In this document: positions 1-5,222 of the stretch, in pieces | How the letters are laid out: the number at the start of each line of letters is the position of its first letter | Position numbering within the stretch: the stretch's first letter is position 1 | NCBI GenBank assembly: GCA_003233295.1 | Contig: QILJ01000158.1 | Coordinates: forward strand, 1 to 5,222 | From: Ignavibacteria bacterium | GTDB taxonomy: Bacteria; Bacteroidota; Ignavibacteria; Ignavibacteriales; Melioribacteraceae | Direction of reading: 5' to 3' | Length of the DNA: 5,222 nt | Notes under the pieces: generated by a model | What the model was told of the DNA's origin: nothing | What the model saw: the letters and a program-made list of their open reading frames with translations, nothing else | The model's database searches: none | Program-made: the position numbers and the translations under genes

Positions 1-334
1 ACCGTTTGGCACTTGAATAAAAATCATAGCCGTTCCGATCATCAATATCGCAAAACAACATTGGTAACAATTGATTAGAATAATTTATATCACCTATCCC
101 ATATTTGTATCGCCACGAAGCGCACAGCCTGTTTAGATCGTTTAGATTATTACCAAAAAACCACCCGATACCCAGCTTAGATTGATTGATGCAATTGTCC
201 GGAGTAGCAAGAATTGGTAAATATGTTTTATATTGTTTTCTACCGTTATACGTTCTTTGGGTGGTAGGAGGAAACGACTTGCTTATAAGAACTACAATTA
301 ATAAAAATATCAACAACAGATATATTTTTTTCAT
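1..334 (-). CDS. Secreted or membrane-anchored protein, probable glycosyl-hydrolase core (3' end outside window)
   Basis: An open frame of 111 codons runs from ATG at 334 to the left edge without a stop; its end lies outside the window. The N-terminus is a classic export signal: Met-Lys-Lys, then an uninterrupted hydrophobic stretch at about residues 4-18 (IYLLLIFLLIVVLIS), then a polar segment. It has no lipobox cysteine, so it is a cleavable signal or an N-terminal anchor. The mature part has a KLGIGWFFG segment (about 53-61), a CASWRYKYG segment (about 71-79) and LLPMLF (about 89-94). This spacing recalls the beginning of Asl1-like glycosyl hydrolase cores (GH128 group: 'lG.sWyYnW ... FvPM.w'), but the catalytic residues are not in view. 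An in-frame ATG at 358 would add eight residues (MLTWKPTI); 334 is preferred because it begins the signal peptide directly. It starts 31 bases after the methyltransferase stop, so co-transcription is likely. The frame is clear; the family is tentative. Confidence 0.72.
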   Translation of the reverse strand, partial: MKKIYLLLIFLLIVVLISKSFPPTTQRTYNGRKQYKTYLPILATPDNCINQSKLGIGWFFGNNLNDLNRLCASWRYKYGIGDINYSNQLLPMLFCDIDDRNGYDFYSSAKR

Positions 335-365
335 AATCGTTGGTTTCCAAGTTAACATGTTTTGG

Positions 366-1508
366 TTATTTCAAATATGTGAAAATGTGAGCAACCACAT
401 CAACTGTCCAACTATTCCCAAGCATTTTACAACGTTGCGTCTTTGACATTGGTTTATTTTTATAAACCGGGTGCGGAACCAATGTATAGTTATCTGGAAA
501 TGTCTGCAAACGCTCACATTCTAGCGGTGTCAGGTAGCGGTAATGGATTGCTGAATCCTTTGCCGACTTTTCATCCGGTGAATAAAATCGTTTTATACCG
601 GTGTGTCCTTTTAGGTCTGTGGTGTGCTTACTACCCGGATACATTTCGTGTACGATCAAACTATTCTTTACGACCAATGTGAGGCAATTTGCCTTACTGT
701 CTTTGCGAGTTTCTATTCGCTGTTCTATCTTTCCATCCGCTTTGTATCTTCCGCGAATAGCACAACCATTTCCTTTTGGGTCTTCTAATATATCTTTCAA
801 TAAAATACCGCTATCCTCTGGTTGTATCATTTCACTATTATAAATTATTATTTTTGTATGGCTTGCACACTCATTGAAAACATCATTACCACTGACTGGT
901 AACAGCATCCTTTCTTGTATTGCTCCGCCAGCACTTTTATTAATAGTTTCCTCACATATCCGTTTGGCTTTATCGCACTCCATGTAATACACTTTACCCT
1001 GACACTTGTCAAATCTTTTACCAACGATATATACCCGCTCCCTACTTTGTGCTGAAAGTAACGCGCTATTGATCAGTATCCAGTCAACAGCATACCCACA
1101 TTCATTTAAACTTTGCAATATATATTCAAACGTTTTCCCTTTATCGTGGTGTAACAACCCCTTGACGTTCTCAAGTAAGAAATGTTTTGGTTGTGAATAT
1201 TTTAATACTTCAAAAACGCTATGTATTAAGTCCCCTCGTTTGTCTTGTAATCCTTTTCTTTTGCCTGCTACAGAATATGATTGGCAAGGAAAGCCGCCTT
1301 GCACTAAATCAATGCTCTCCCAATCAATACTCCATCCTTCCCATTCTTGAATATCGCCCAACTGAACAGTGTCGGGAAAACGAGCTTGGGTTACACTGAT
1401 AGCGTACTTATCAATCTCACTGGCATAATAGTTTTTAACAGGAATTCCAACACGATTTAGTGCCAATTGTCCCGCACTAATCCCGTCAAATAAAGATAAA
1501 ATGTTCAT
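366..1508 (-). CDS. DNA (cytosine-5-)-methyltransferase, phage-type, orphan
   Basis: It transfers a methyl group from S-adenosylmethionine to C5 of cytosine in a specific DNA site. At 380 residues it is full length and has the expected motif order: I (SLFDGISAGQLAL, 5-17, SAM binding), the acidic residue of motif II (ASEID, E31), III (GDI, 51-53), IV (GGFPCQSYS, 71-79, nucleophile C75), VI (ENVKG, 113-117), VIII (QSRERVYIVG, 154-163), a variable target-recognition region at about 200-320, IX (RYLTPLECERLQTFPDNYT, 324-342) and X (MLGNSWTVDVVAHIF, 362-376). The GNSWTVDVVAHIF ending is typical of phage-borne members. The ATG at 1508 is chosen because MNILSLFDG is the family's usual N-terminus; the frame is open upstream to a TTG at 1565, but those 19 extra residues match nothing expected. 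No restriction endonuclease is visible beside it. The recognition sequence cannot be read from the protein. It ends in TAA, 31 bases before the next start. Confidence 0.96.
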   Translation of the reverse strand: MNILSLFDGISAGQLALNRVGIPVKNYYASEIDKYAISVTQARFPDTVQLGDIQEWEGWSIDWESIDLVQGGFPCQSYSVAGKRKGLQDKRGDLIHSVFEVLKYSQPKHFLLENVKGLLHHDKGKTFEYILQSLNECGYAVDWILINSALLSAQSRERVYIVGKRFDKCQGKVYYMECDKAKRICEETINKSAGGAIQERMLLPVSGNDVFNECASHTKIIIYNSEMIQPEDSGILLKDILEDPKGNGCAIRGRYKADGKIEQRIETRKDSKANCLTLVVKNSLIVHEMYPGSKHTTDLKGHTGIKRFYSPDEKSAKDSAIHYRYLTPLECERLQTFPDNYTLVPHPVYKNKPMSKTQRCKMLGNSWTVDVVAHIFTYLK

Positions 1509-1520
1509 TGATGTTATTGG

Positions 1521-1527
1521 CACCCCT
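1521..1527 (-). promoter_or_regulatory. Possible ribosome binding site of the methyltransferase
   Basis: AGGGGTG lies 12 bases upstream of the ATG at 1508. The purine core fits a Shine-Dalgarno sequence but the spacing is longer than usual. An in-frame GTG overlaps this motif (start at 1523) and would add five residues (VPITS), but then nothing suitable would remain upstream to bind the ribosome. This favours the ATG at 1508. Confidence 0.4.
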
Positions 1528-1581
1528 ATTTGATTTAACAGTAATCCGTTATTAATAAATCCCAATGTTTATGTGTTATTT

Positions 1582-1605
1582 TTTAAATAATTAAGATTAT
1601 TTAAA
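1582..1605. repeat. Perfect AT-rich inverted repeat (10-bp arms, 4-base loop)
   Basis: TTTAAATAAT and its exact reverse complement ATTATTTAAA are separated by four bases (TAAG on the plus strand). The arms contain no G or C. The palindrome lies about 75 bases upstream of the methyltransferase start and contains the stop codon (1599-1597) of the small broken gene before it. On the minus strand the second arm runs into AAAAAAT rather than a T-tract, so it is a poor intrinsic terminator in that direction. On the plus strand it is preceded by T-runs and followed by TTTAATTAC. It could be an operator for a dimeric regulator, a weak hairpin in the transcript, or a chance AT-rich palindrome. The symmetry is seen; the role is inferred. 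Confidence 0.6.
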
Positions 1606-1819
1606 TTTAATTACATACCTATCAACAGCAACGCATTTAACAAATAAAGTCACCGTCCCGCCCTGTTTTTCATTTATAAGTTGGCCCGTACTAAGATTCC
1701 GATCTTGATATGCCCAGGGAACAGCATAACCCTTTCCCCAACCAACATATCACCAATTGTTTTTATAGATGAACCACCAATAACTTTAACAACAATGTCT
1801 GACCTTTAGATTTTTTCAT
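1597..1819 (-). pseudogene. Small unknown gene, apparently broken by two frameshifts
   Basis: No single frame spans this stretch, but three pieces in succession look coding. Frame one begins at ATG 1819 (MKKSKG) and soon hits a stop. Frame two reads SDIVVKVIGGSSIKTIGDM and then LVGERVM. Frame three reads GYAVPWAYQDRNLSTGQ, then LINEKQGGTVTLFVKCVAVD, and ends at TAA (1599-1597); it has no usable ATG of its own and a TGA just before it. Joining them needs one extra base near GGTCAGAC (about 1801) and one near GGGGAAAGGG or CTGTTCCC (about 1720-1735). The result would be about 74 residues with a balanced, soluble composition. I do not recognise the family. Possible causes are gene decay, one-base errors in homopolymers, or coincidence of short open frames. 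The third piece, with its GGTV and hydrophobic strand pattern, is the most protein-like. Confidence 0.45.
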
Positions 1820-1826
1820 TATTCAA

Positions 1827-1854
1827 ATTATAACAAATTTTTTAAATAACACAA
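1827..1854 (-). promoter_or_regulatory. Candidate promoter before the small broken gene
   Basis: A perfect TATAAT (1832-1827) is preceded, with 16 bases between, by TTGTGT (1854-1849), which keeps only the TTG of a -35 box. Transcription would start around 1821-1819, that is at or next to the ATG at 1819, giving a leaderless or nearly leaderless message. No Shine-Dalgarno sequence precedes that ATG, which agrees. The surroundings are very AT-rich, so a chance TATAAT is possible. If real, it would also drive the methyltransferase and the gene after it. Confidence 0.4.
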
Positions 1855-1866
1855 AAGATGCTTACG

Positions 1867-4425
1867 TCAAATCTTGGGTAGGAAAAAATCCAACCCGTCA
1901 ATAGAAAATAAAGGTAGGCAATGGGGTAAATTTACTTCATTGTCCGGTCTTTGACCTGGCGCATGAATTTCTGATATTGCCGACCATTGTGGTGTATTAA
2001 TGTCTTGATGTTGCCTGGCCCAACCAACCAACCCGTATCGCCTAGCATAGAAATATTTTTCTTGCCCATTTACCCATTCTAGTTCAATAACATCGTTTAA
2101 GGTTATGCCTGTTTCAAAAGTATAGCTGTTATATTTAGCAACAAATTTCATTGTGTCTACAACATCACCCGAATTAATATCCGAAGGGGTACAATCCCAA
2201 TTATAAAACTGAACTTTTCGGGCGCGGGTATAACTTTCACCAATTGTCATTTGTAAAGGAATCCAACGCGATCCGGCTATATCGTTTTCTAATAATTTAT
2301 AAAAACGGTTATTGCCCGGACTTGTATCCCAGTCTCGATAAATATAACCGTCTTTTACAAAAAATTTCTCCGCTAACGAGTTTTTGGTTTGTAAAAAACC
2401 ATTAGGTATAATTTGTGTCTGAAATCTTTCTTGACCTCCATCGGCATTTTTAACCTCATATAAAACACCATCGCCTTTAATATAATCTAATAAATTGACA
2501 GTTGGTTGGCTAGGCGGAAGCTTTAAGTCTATTTGTAAATATCTTTCTGCACACCAGCCTGTAAAATTTGCATATTGTATTTGCCACCAGTCACTCCCGT
2601 TTACATTTTTCGGTGTGTGGGGTTGTACAATTCCCCGATCCCCTGTATTTACAGTACCTATAATTTCTCCACTCGGCGTTTTACGTACATTTAGAAACTT
2701 TGCATTAACAACGCTTACGGTATCAAATGGAACAAACTTAATTGAAACGGGTTGCTTAGTAGGTATGGGTATAACAATTTGATTAAACCAGCTTAACAAA
2801 CTATTTCCCGGACAACTTGTTGTTTGTCTGGGCATAAGCTTATGCGGCAATATATATTTTGCTCTTGATAAATCTGTTTGTAAGTATTCAACTAATTGCT
2901 TTATCGCCTTTAATTGAGCTTGTGTTGGGGACTTAGATGTAAAATCCCCAATCATTGCAATACCTAATGCGTAATTGTTATTTTGTTCACCGACAACACC
3001 TGCATGATAACTAATTGTCGAAAGATTGTTGGTTTTATAAACACTGCCGTCTTGTTTAATTACATAATGGTATCCAATGCCAGGCCAGCCGCGCGTGTTT
3101 ACATGATAATTTGCGATATTTTTAATACTTGTAACGCCTACGGTATGGTGGATCGTAATTGTAGTAATATCGGTGATATTACGTGTTTTATAAATATTAA
3201 CAGCGTGCTTTGGTAATGAGTCTACAATATCATTTATAACCAATGGTACTGTTGTAGTTGGTTTTTCTGGAATCCACATAACATTATCCCAATCTCCAAC
3301 CGTTGTATAATAGATTCTGCGTTCTGGTGGCTCAATACCCAAACGTCTGGCGCCTTGAATAGCATACTGTTGATTTTCAAAACTTGCCCAACACTCATCC
3401 CCATAAGGTACAAGTCCATCTTTAACTATGGTTTTTTCTAATGCTGCCAATGTATTATAATCAATTTTCCGGTTATCTTCGGCTATTCGTTGTAGAAAAT
3501 CGAATAGTGTTTCGGTTGGCGCAGGTGGTTGTGTAATATCAAACTCAGTTGTAAGTGTTAAATCTGTTAATGGGCCAATTAAAGGCTGTGTTTTATTGGC
3601 TATCCCACCAAATCCCGGCCCCAAGTACCAAATTGCCGCCCCTAATATTTCTGGAAATTGTGCGTAATATTCGGCAACAGCCAAAATGTCATCCATTGCC
3701 CGATTTGTTTTTGGTACGTCATCGTATGTCCATCCCCATTCTGTAATTAAGACGTTCGGTCTTTTGATATTATGTTTGTCACAAGTTGAAAACAACTGCT
3801 CAAAACGACCGATATGATAATTTTTTAGATACCATATGTCATCTACTTTAAAACTGTATTCATGTAGTGCCACAGCCGCTTGATCGGGGTGTGTGGCACA
3901 GTACCTTAAATAATCCAACATCCCCTCAGTTTCCCAAGCTTCGGGCTCAGGCGTACCAGCCGAAAAACCAAACGCAGAAAATTTATAACCATCGGCGTTC
4001 ATTGCCTTAGCTGTTTCTAATGCAAAATTGCCCAACCAATCCGCCCATTTTACTTCTTTACGAACTTCATTAATGGTTTCTATCCATACTAAATTTTTAT
4101 CTAGTTCGGGCGGCAACCCCTGTTTGTGATAGGCCCAGTGTGTCAACGCTGCGGTTTTTGGGTCGGCATTATAATTTGGAACATCTGGATTATATCCGGG
4201 TGTTGCGCCCGCATATGGAACACTTCGGCGATAAACAGCAGTATGCGGGGTCGAACTAGTCCGCATAATATTTTGGGCGTCATAAACCCCGGTCATCCCG
4301 TCTACCGCTTTAATAAAAAATGGAATATTGGCTTGATCTAAGCGGGTTAGGTGATCCCCAATTCCAGTAGGATTTCCCCCAACGGCTGTATGAAATCCGA
4401 TTTTAATAAATGCTTTTTTACCCAT
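1867..4425 (-). CDS. Multidomain cell-wall hydrolase: GH-A-like glycosidase, N-acetylmuramoyl-L-alanine amidase, SH3b (endolysin-like)
   Basis: This 852-residue protein has several modules. Residues 5-295 form a probable (beta/alpha)8 glycosidase of clan GH-A type: WIETINE supplies an Asn-Glu pair (N119, E120, acid/base) and LITEWGW the nucleophile candidate E229. Residues 308-387 form a short module ending in RIYYTTVGDWDNV. Residues 419-545 are an Amidase_2/PGRP domain: TIHHTVG (zinc ligand H426 or H427), GIGYHYVI (450-457), YHAG (473-476), H528 in LPHKLM and C538 in TTSCPG; such enzymes cut the MurNAc-L-Ala bond. Residues 570-632 are a bacterial SH3 wall-binding domain (FLNVRKTPSG, GWCAERYL). 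Residues 640-852 are a further module of unknown role. There is no signal peptide, so export would depend on a holin or lysis. A TAA lies three codons upstream of ATG 4425, which fixes the start; no Shine-Dalgarno is seen. An exported or virion-borne wall hydrolase is the alternative. Confidence 0.93.
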   Translation of the reverse strand: MGKKAFIKIGFHTAVGGNPTGIGDHLTRLDQANIPFFIKAVDGMTGVYDAQNIMRTSSTPHTAVYRRSVPYAGATPGYNPDVPNYNADPKTAALTHWAYHKQGLPPELDKNLVWIETINEVRKEVKWADWLGNFALETAKAMNADGYKFSAFGFSAGTPEPEAWETEGMLDYLRYCATHPDQAAVALHEYSFKVDDIWYLKNYHIGRFEQLFSTCDKHNIKRPNVLITEWGWTYDDVPKTNRAMDDILAVAEYYAQFPEILGAAIWYLGPGFGGIANKTQPLIGPLTDLTLTTEFDITQPPAPTETLFDFLQRIAEDNRKIDYNTLAALEKTIVKDGLVPYGDECWASFENQQYAIQGARRLGIEPPERRIYYTTVGDWDNVMWIPEKPTTTVPLVINDIVDSLPKHAVNIYKTRNITDITTITIHHTVGVTSIKNIANYHVNTRGWPGIGYHYVIKQDGSVYKTNNLSTISYHAGVVGEQNNNYALGIAMIGDFTSKSPTQAQLKAIKQLVEYLQTDLSRAKYILPHKLMPRQTTSCPGNSLLSWFNQIVIPIPTKQPVSIKFVPFDTVSVVNAKFLNVRKTPSGEIIGTVNTGDRGIVQPHTPKNVNGSDWWQIQYANFTGWCAERYLQIDLKLPPSQPTVNLLDYIKGDGVLYEVKNADGGQERFQTQIIPNGFLQTKNSLAEKFFVKDGYIYRDWDTSPGNNRFYKLLENDIAGSRWIPLQMTIGESYTRARKVQFYNWDCTPSDINSGDVVDTMKFVAKYNSYTFETGITLNDVIELEWVNGQEKYFYARRYGLVGWARQHQDINTPQWSAISEIHAPGQRPDNEVNLPHCLPLFSIDGLDFFLPKI

Positions 4426-4561
4426 GTGAAAATTTTATCATAATGGGGATTATTTGTAGAGTTAAACCAACATATATTGAGATGGTAGGGAGAAATATTC
4501 CACAATACCGCTGTCCCCCCAAATTGGATACACCAATTAGACCACATCCCTATAGTTTGTC
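4426..4561. other. Intergenic stretch with nested inverted repeats
   Basis: Between the zinc-knuckle gene and the hydrolase, an outer pair TAGGGA (4486-4491) and TCCCTA (4547-4552) encloses an inner hairpin with arms AATTGG (4522-4527) and CCAATT (4533-4538) around a five-base loop. On the minus strand the outer pair spans about 70 bases and ends in CCTACCA, which superficially recalls a tRNA, but no T-loop or anticodon arm can be drawn. A TTG-started frame crosses it from 4565 into the hydrolase gene in another frame; it has no recognisable content. The stretch may be a structured leader or a remnant of a small gene. Confidence 0.4.
4437..4465 (-). promoter_or_regulatory. Candidate promoter of the cell-wall hydrolase
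   Basis: TATGAT (4442-4437, one mismatch from TATAAT) follows TTAACT (4465-4460, four of six matches to TTGACA) with a 17-base spacer. Eleven bases separate the -10 box from the ATG at 4425, so the untranslated leader would be only a few bases. The absence of a Shine-Dalgarno sequence before this ATG is consistent with that. The match is moderate and the region is AT-rich; it rests on motif inspection alone. Confidence 0.35.
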
Positions 4562-4870
4562 TCAATAACGACCTTCGCCGTTACATTTTGAACAAGAGGA
4601 TTCACTATAGTGCGAAGGGCCGTTGGTACGAATATATCCCGCACCGTTGCAATAAGCACAGACCACCTTATTTTTTTCTTGTTTCAATTTCGCTTTAAGA
4701 GTTTTATTTTCTACTGCAAGCGGGTTCGGTATGTTGTTATACCCGCTTGCCATACCATAATTTTCGTATGCACCCTCAATCCAAACTGTTACTACTTTAA
4801 TTTAATCATTGCTGGCAACTATTCCCGCGTCGTCAAATGCCTCTGCTATACACTCGTACCAGTAATTCAT
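4562..4870 (-). pseudogene. Small CxxCxGxG zinc-knuckle protein interrupted by an in-frame TAA
   Basis: From ATG 4870, with GGAG (4880-4877) six bases upstream, the frame reads MNYWYECIAEAFDDAGIVAS-ND, then TAA (4804-4802), and continues in the same frame with IKVVTVWIEGAYENYGMASG to a TGA at 4562. Without the TAA it would be 102 residues: an acidic helical N-terminus, a middle segment (GAYENYGMASGYNNIPNP), a Lys/Glu-rich helix (about 54-69) and two DnaJ-like motifs, CAYCNGAG (71-78) and CSKCNGEG (93-100), which probably bind one zinc. From memory, small phage and prophage proteins share this whole layout with a Gln at the TAA position (one C-to-T change from CAA). The distal part could be translated alone from ATG 4753 as 63 residues, but no well-placed Shine-Dalgarno precedes it (GAGGG is about 18 bases away). 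The function is unknown. It could be a nonsense mutant, a sequencing error or a readthrough case. Confidence 0.7.
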
Positions 4871-4876
4871 TTTCAT

Positions 4877-4880
4877 CTCC
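4877..4880 (-). promoter_or_regulatory. Ribosome binding site of the zinc-knuckle gene
   Basis: GGAG stands six bases before ATG 4870 and directly abuts another in-frame ATG at 4876, so it selects 4870 as the start. It is the best Shine-Dalgarno match in the window. This supports the view that the short N-terminal piece before the TAA was the true beginning of the gene, not an unrelated tiny frame. Confidence 0.6.
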
Positions 4881-4927
4881 ATAAACTATTCTAACATTCT
4901 TAATTTAAAAGGTTCCGTTTATTAGGG

Positions 4928-4943
4928 CGGGCTTAGAAACCCG
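4928..4943 (-). other. Small GC hairpin after the right-edge gene
   Basis: On the minus strand CGGGTT and AGCCCG can pair (six pairs, one of them G-U) around a four-base loop, starting 13 bases after the TAA at 4957. The G-U pair means the minus-strand RNA folds better than the plus-strand RNA. No T-tract follows directly; the nearest is a TTTT about 15 bases on. It may be a weak terminator or an mRNA-processing hairpin between two small genes. Confidence 0.3.
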
Positions 4944-4956
4944 AAATAATTAGAGG

Positions 4957-5222
4957 TTATTCTTCGTTCAAGATATTGGTTGTGTTTTCAATTTTTGCTT
5001 GTAGGTCTATCCAAAAATCTTCTTTTAGCGCATTGTCAATGGCCCATCTATATACATCGTTCATACTATCAAATTTAGAATAAGCAAGATCACCATATTC
5101 TTTTACAAGACTATGTAGTTTATGGGTAATGAAAAGACAATCATCAATTGTTATGTAATTATCATGACCATTAAACATATAACCAAAAAATGCTTTGGGG
5201 TGGTTAGAATATACTTCGTCTA
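4957..5222 (-). CDS. Unknown small protein (5' end outside window)
   Basis: The frame is open from the right edge to TAA at 4957, giving 87 visible residues. An internal ATG at 5178 could begin a 73-residue product, but the frame stays open above it (DEVYSNHPKAFFGY) and no Shine-Dalgarno precedes it, so the gene most likely starts beyond the window. The visible part is acidic and probably helical, with HDNYITIDDCLFITHKLHSL, then SMNDVYRWAIDNALKEDFW, then a charged tail ending ILNEE. It has no membrane segment, signal peptide, cysteine cluster or motif that I can assign. It ends 86 bases before the start of the zinc-knuckle gene on the same strand. A cytoplasmic phage-type small protein is the best description; no function is claimed. 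Confidence 0.6.
   Translation of the reverse strand, partial: DEVYSNHPKAFFGYMFNGHDNYITIDDCLFITHKLHSLVKEYGDLAYSKFDSMNDVYRWAIDNALKEDFWIDLQAKIENTTNILNEE

Noticed and set aside
186..1399. Several plus-strand open frames opposite the methyltransferase and the left-edge gene
   Set aside because: They are antisense to confidently identified minus-strand genes and show no conserved motifs or ribosome binding sites.
1509..1565. N-terminal extension of the methyltransferase from TTG 1565
   Set aside because: The family normally begins right at MNILSLFDG, the added residues match no motif, and no ribosome binding site precedes the TTG.
4483..4552. A tRNA gene
   Set aside because: The acceptor-like ends pair over only six bases, there is no GTTCRANTC-type T-loop, and no anticodon stem-loop can be drawn.
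4347..4565. TTG-started minus-strand frame of 72 codons between the zinc-knuckle gene and the hydrolase
   Set aside because: It overlaps 79 bases of the well-supported hydrolase gene in another frame, has a weak start and shows no recognisable motif.
4802..4804. Element-wide reassignment of TAA to glutamine
   Set aside because: The methyltransferase ends at a TAA exactly where family members end, and the right-edge gene also ends at TAA. A single internal TAA is better explained as a lesion.
4928..4943. A strong intrinsic terminator
   Set aside because: The hairpin has only six pairs with one G-U, and no T-tract directly follows on the minus strand.
1..5222. CRISPR array, insertion sequence or transposon ends
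   Set aside because: I saw no regularly spaced direct repeats, no transposase motifs and no paired terminal inverted repeats with target duplications.

Overview
All supported genes in this AT-rich window lie on the minus strand, so the natural reading direction is right to left. The content points to a bacteriophage or prophage: an endolysin-like multidomain cell-wall hydrolase, an orphan phage-type DNA cytosine-5 methyltransferase, and several small proteins with short gaps between them. The architecture of the hydrolase (a clan GH-A-like barrel, a short linker module, a zinc amidase, an SH3b domain and a distinctive C-terminal module) resembles, from memory, proteins of Chloroflexota (Anaerolineae-like) genomes and their phages. 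That host guess is inference, not shown by the sequence.

Layout in transcription order. (1) 5222-4957: the 3' part of a small acidic protein of unknown function that enters from beyond the right edge. (2) 4870-4562: a small protein with two CxxCxGxG zinc-knuckle motifs whose single reading frame is cut by one in-frame TAA at codon 23. (3) 4561-4426: an intergenic stretch with inverted repeats and a candidate promoter. (4) 4425-1867: the 852-residue cell-wall hydrolase, the largest and best supported gene. (5) 1819-1597: a probable small gene readable only by joining three frames, with a perfect TATAAT just upstream, ending inside a perfect AT-only palindrome. (6) 1508-366: the cytosine methyltransferase, with all major motifs intact. 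(7) 334 to the left edge: the start of a membrane-targeted or secreted protein that looks like a glycosyl-hydrolase core and runs out of the window.

How they may work together (inference): the amidase and glycosidase modules would cut peptidoglycan or another wall polymer at host lysis. The hydrolase has no signal peptide, so it would need a holin or similar partner outside the window. The methyltransferase has no restriction partner here and is more likely to protect the element's own DNA. The second glycosidase-like protein, with its N-terminal membrane signal, could act outside the cell.

The most notable oddity is that both small genes flanking the hydrolase carry lesions (one nonsense codon; two apparent one-base shifts) while the two large genes are fully open. 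I do not see convincing evidence of a wholly new multi-gene system.
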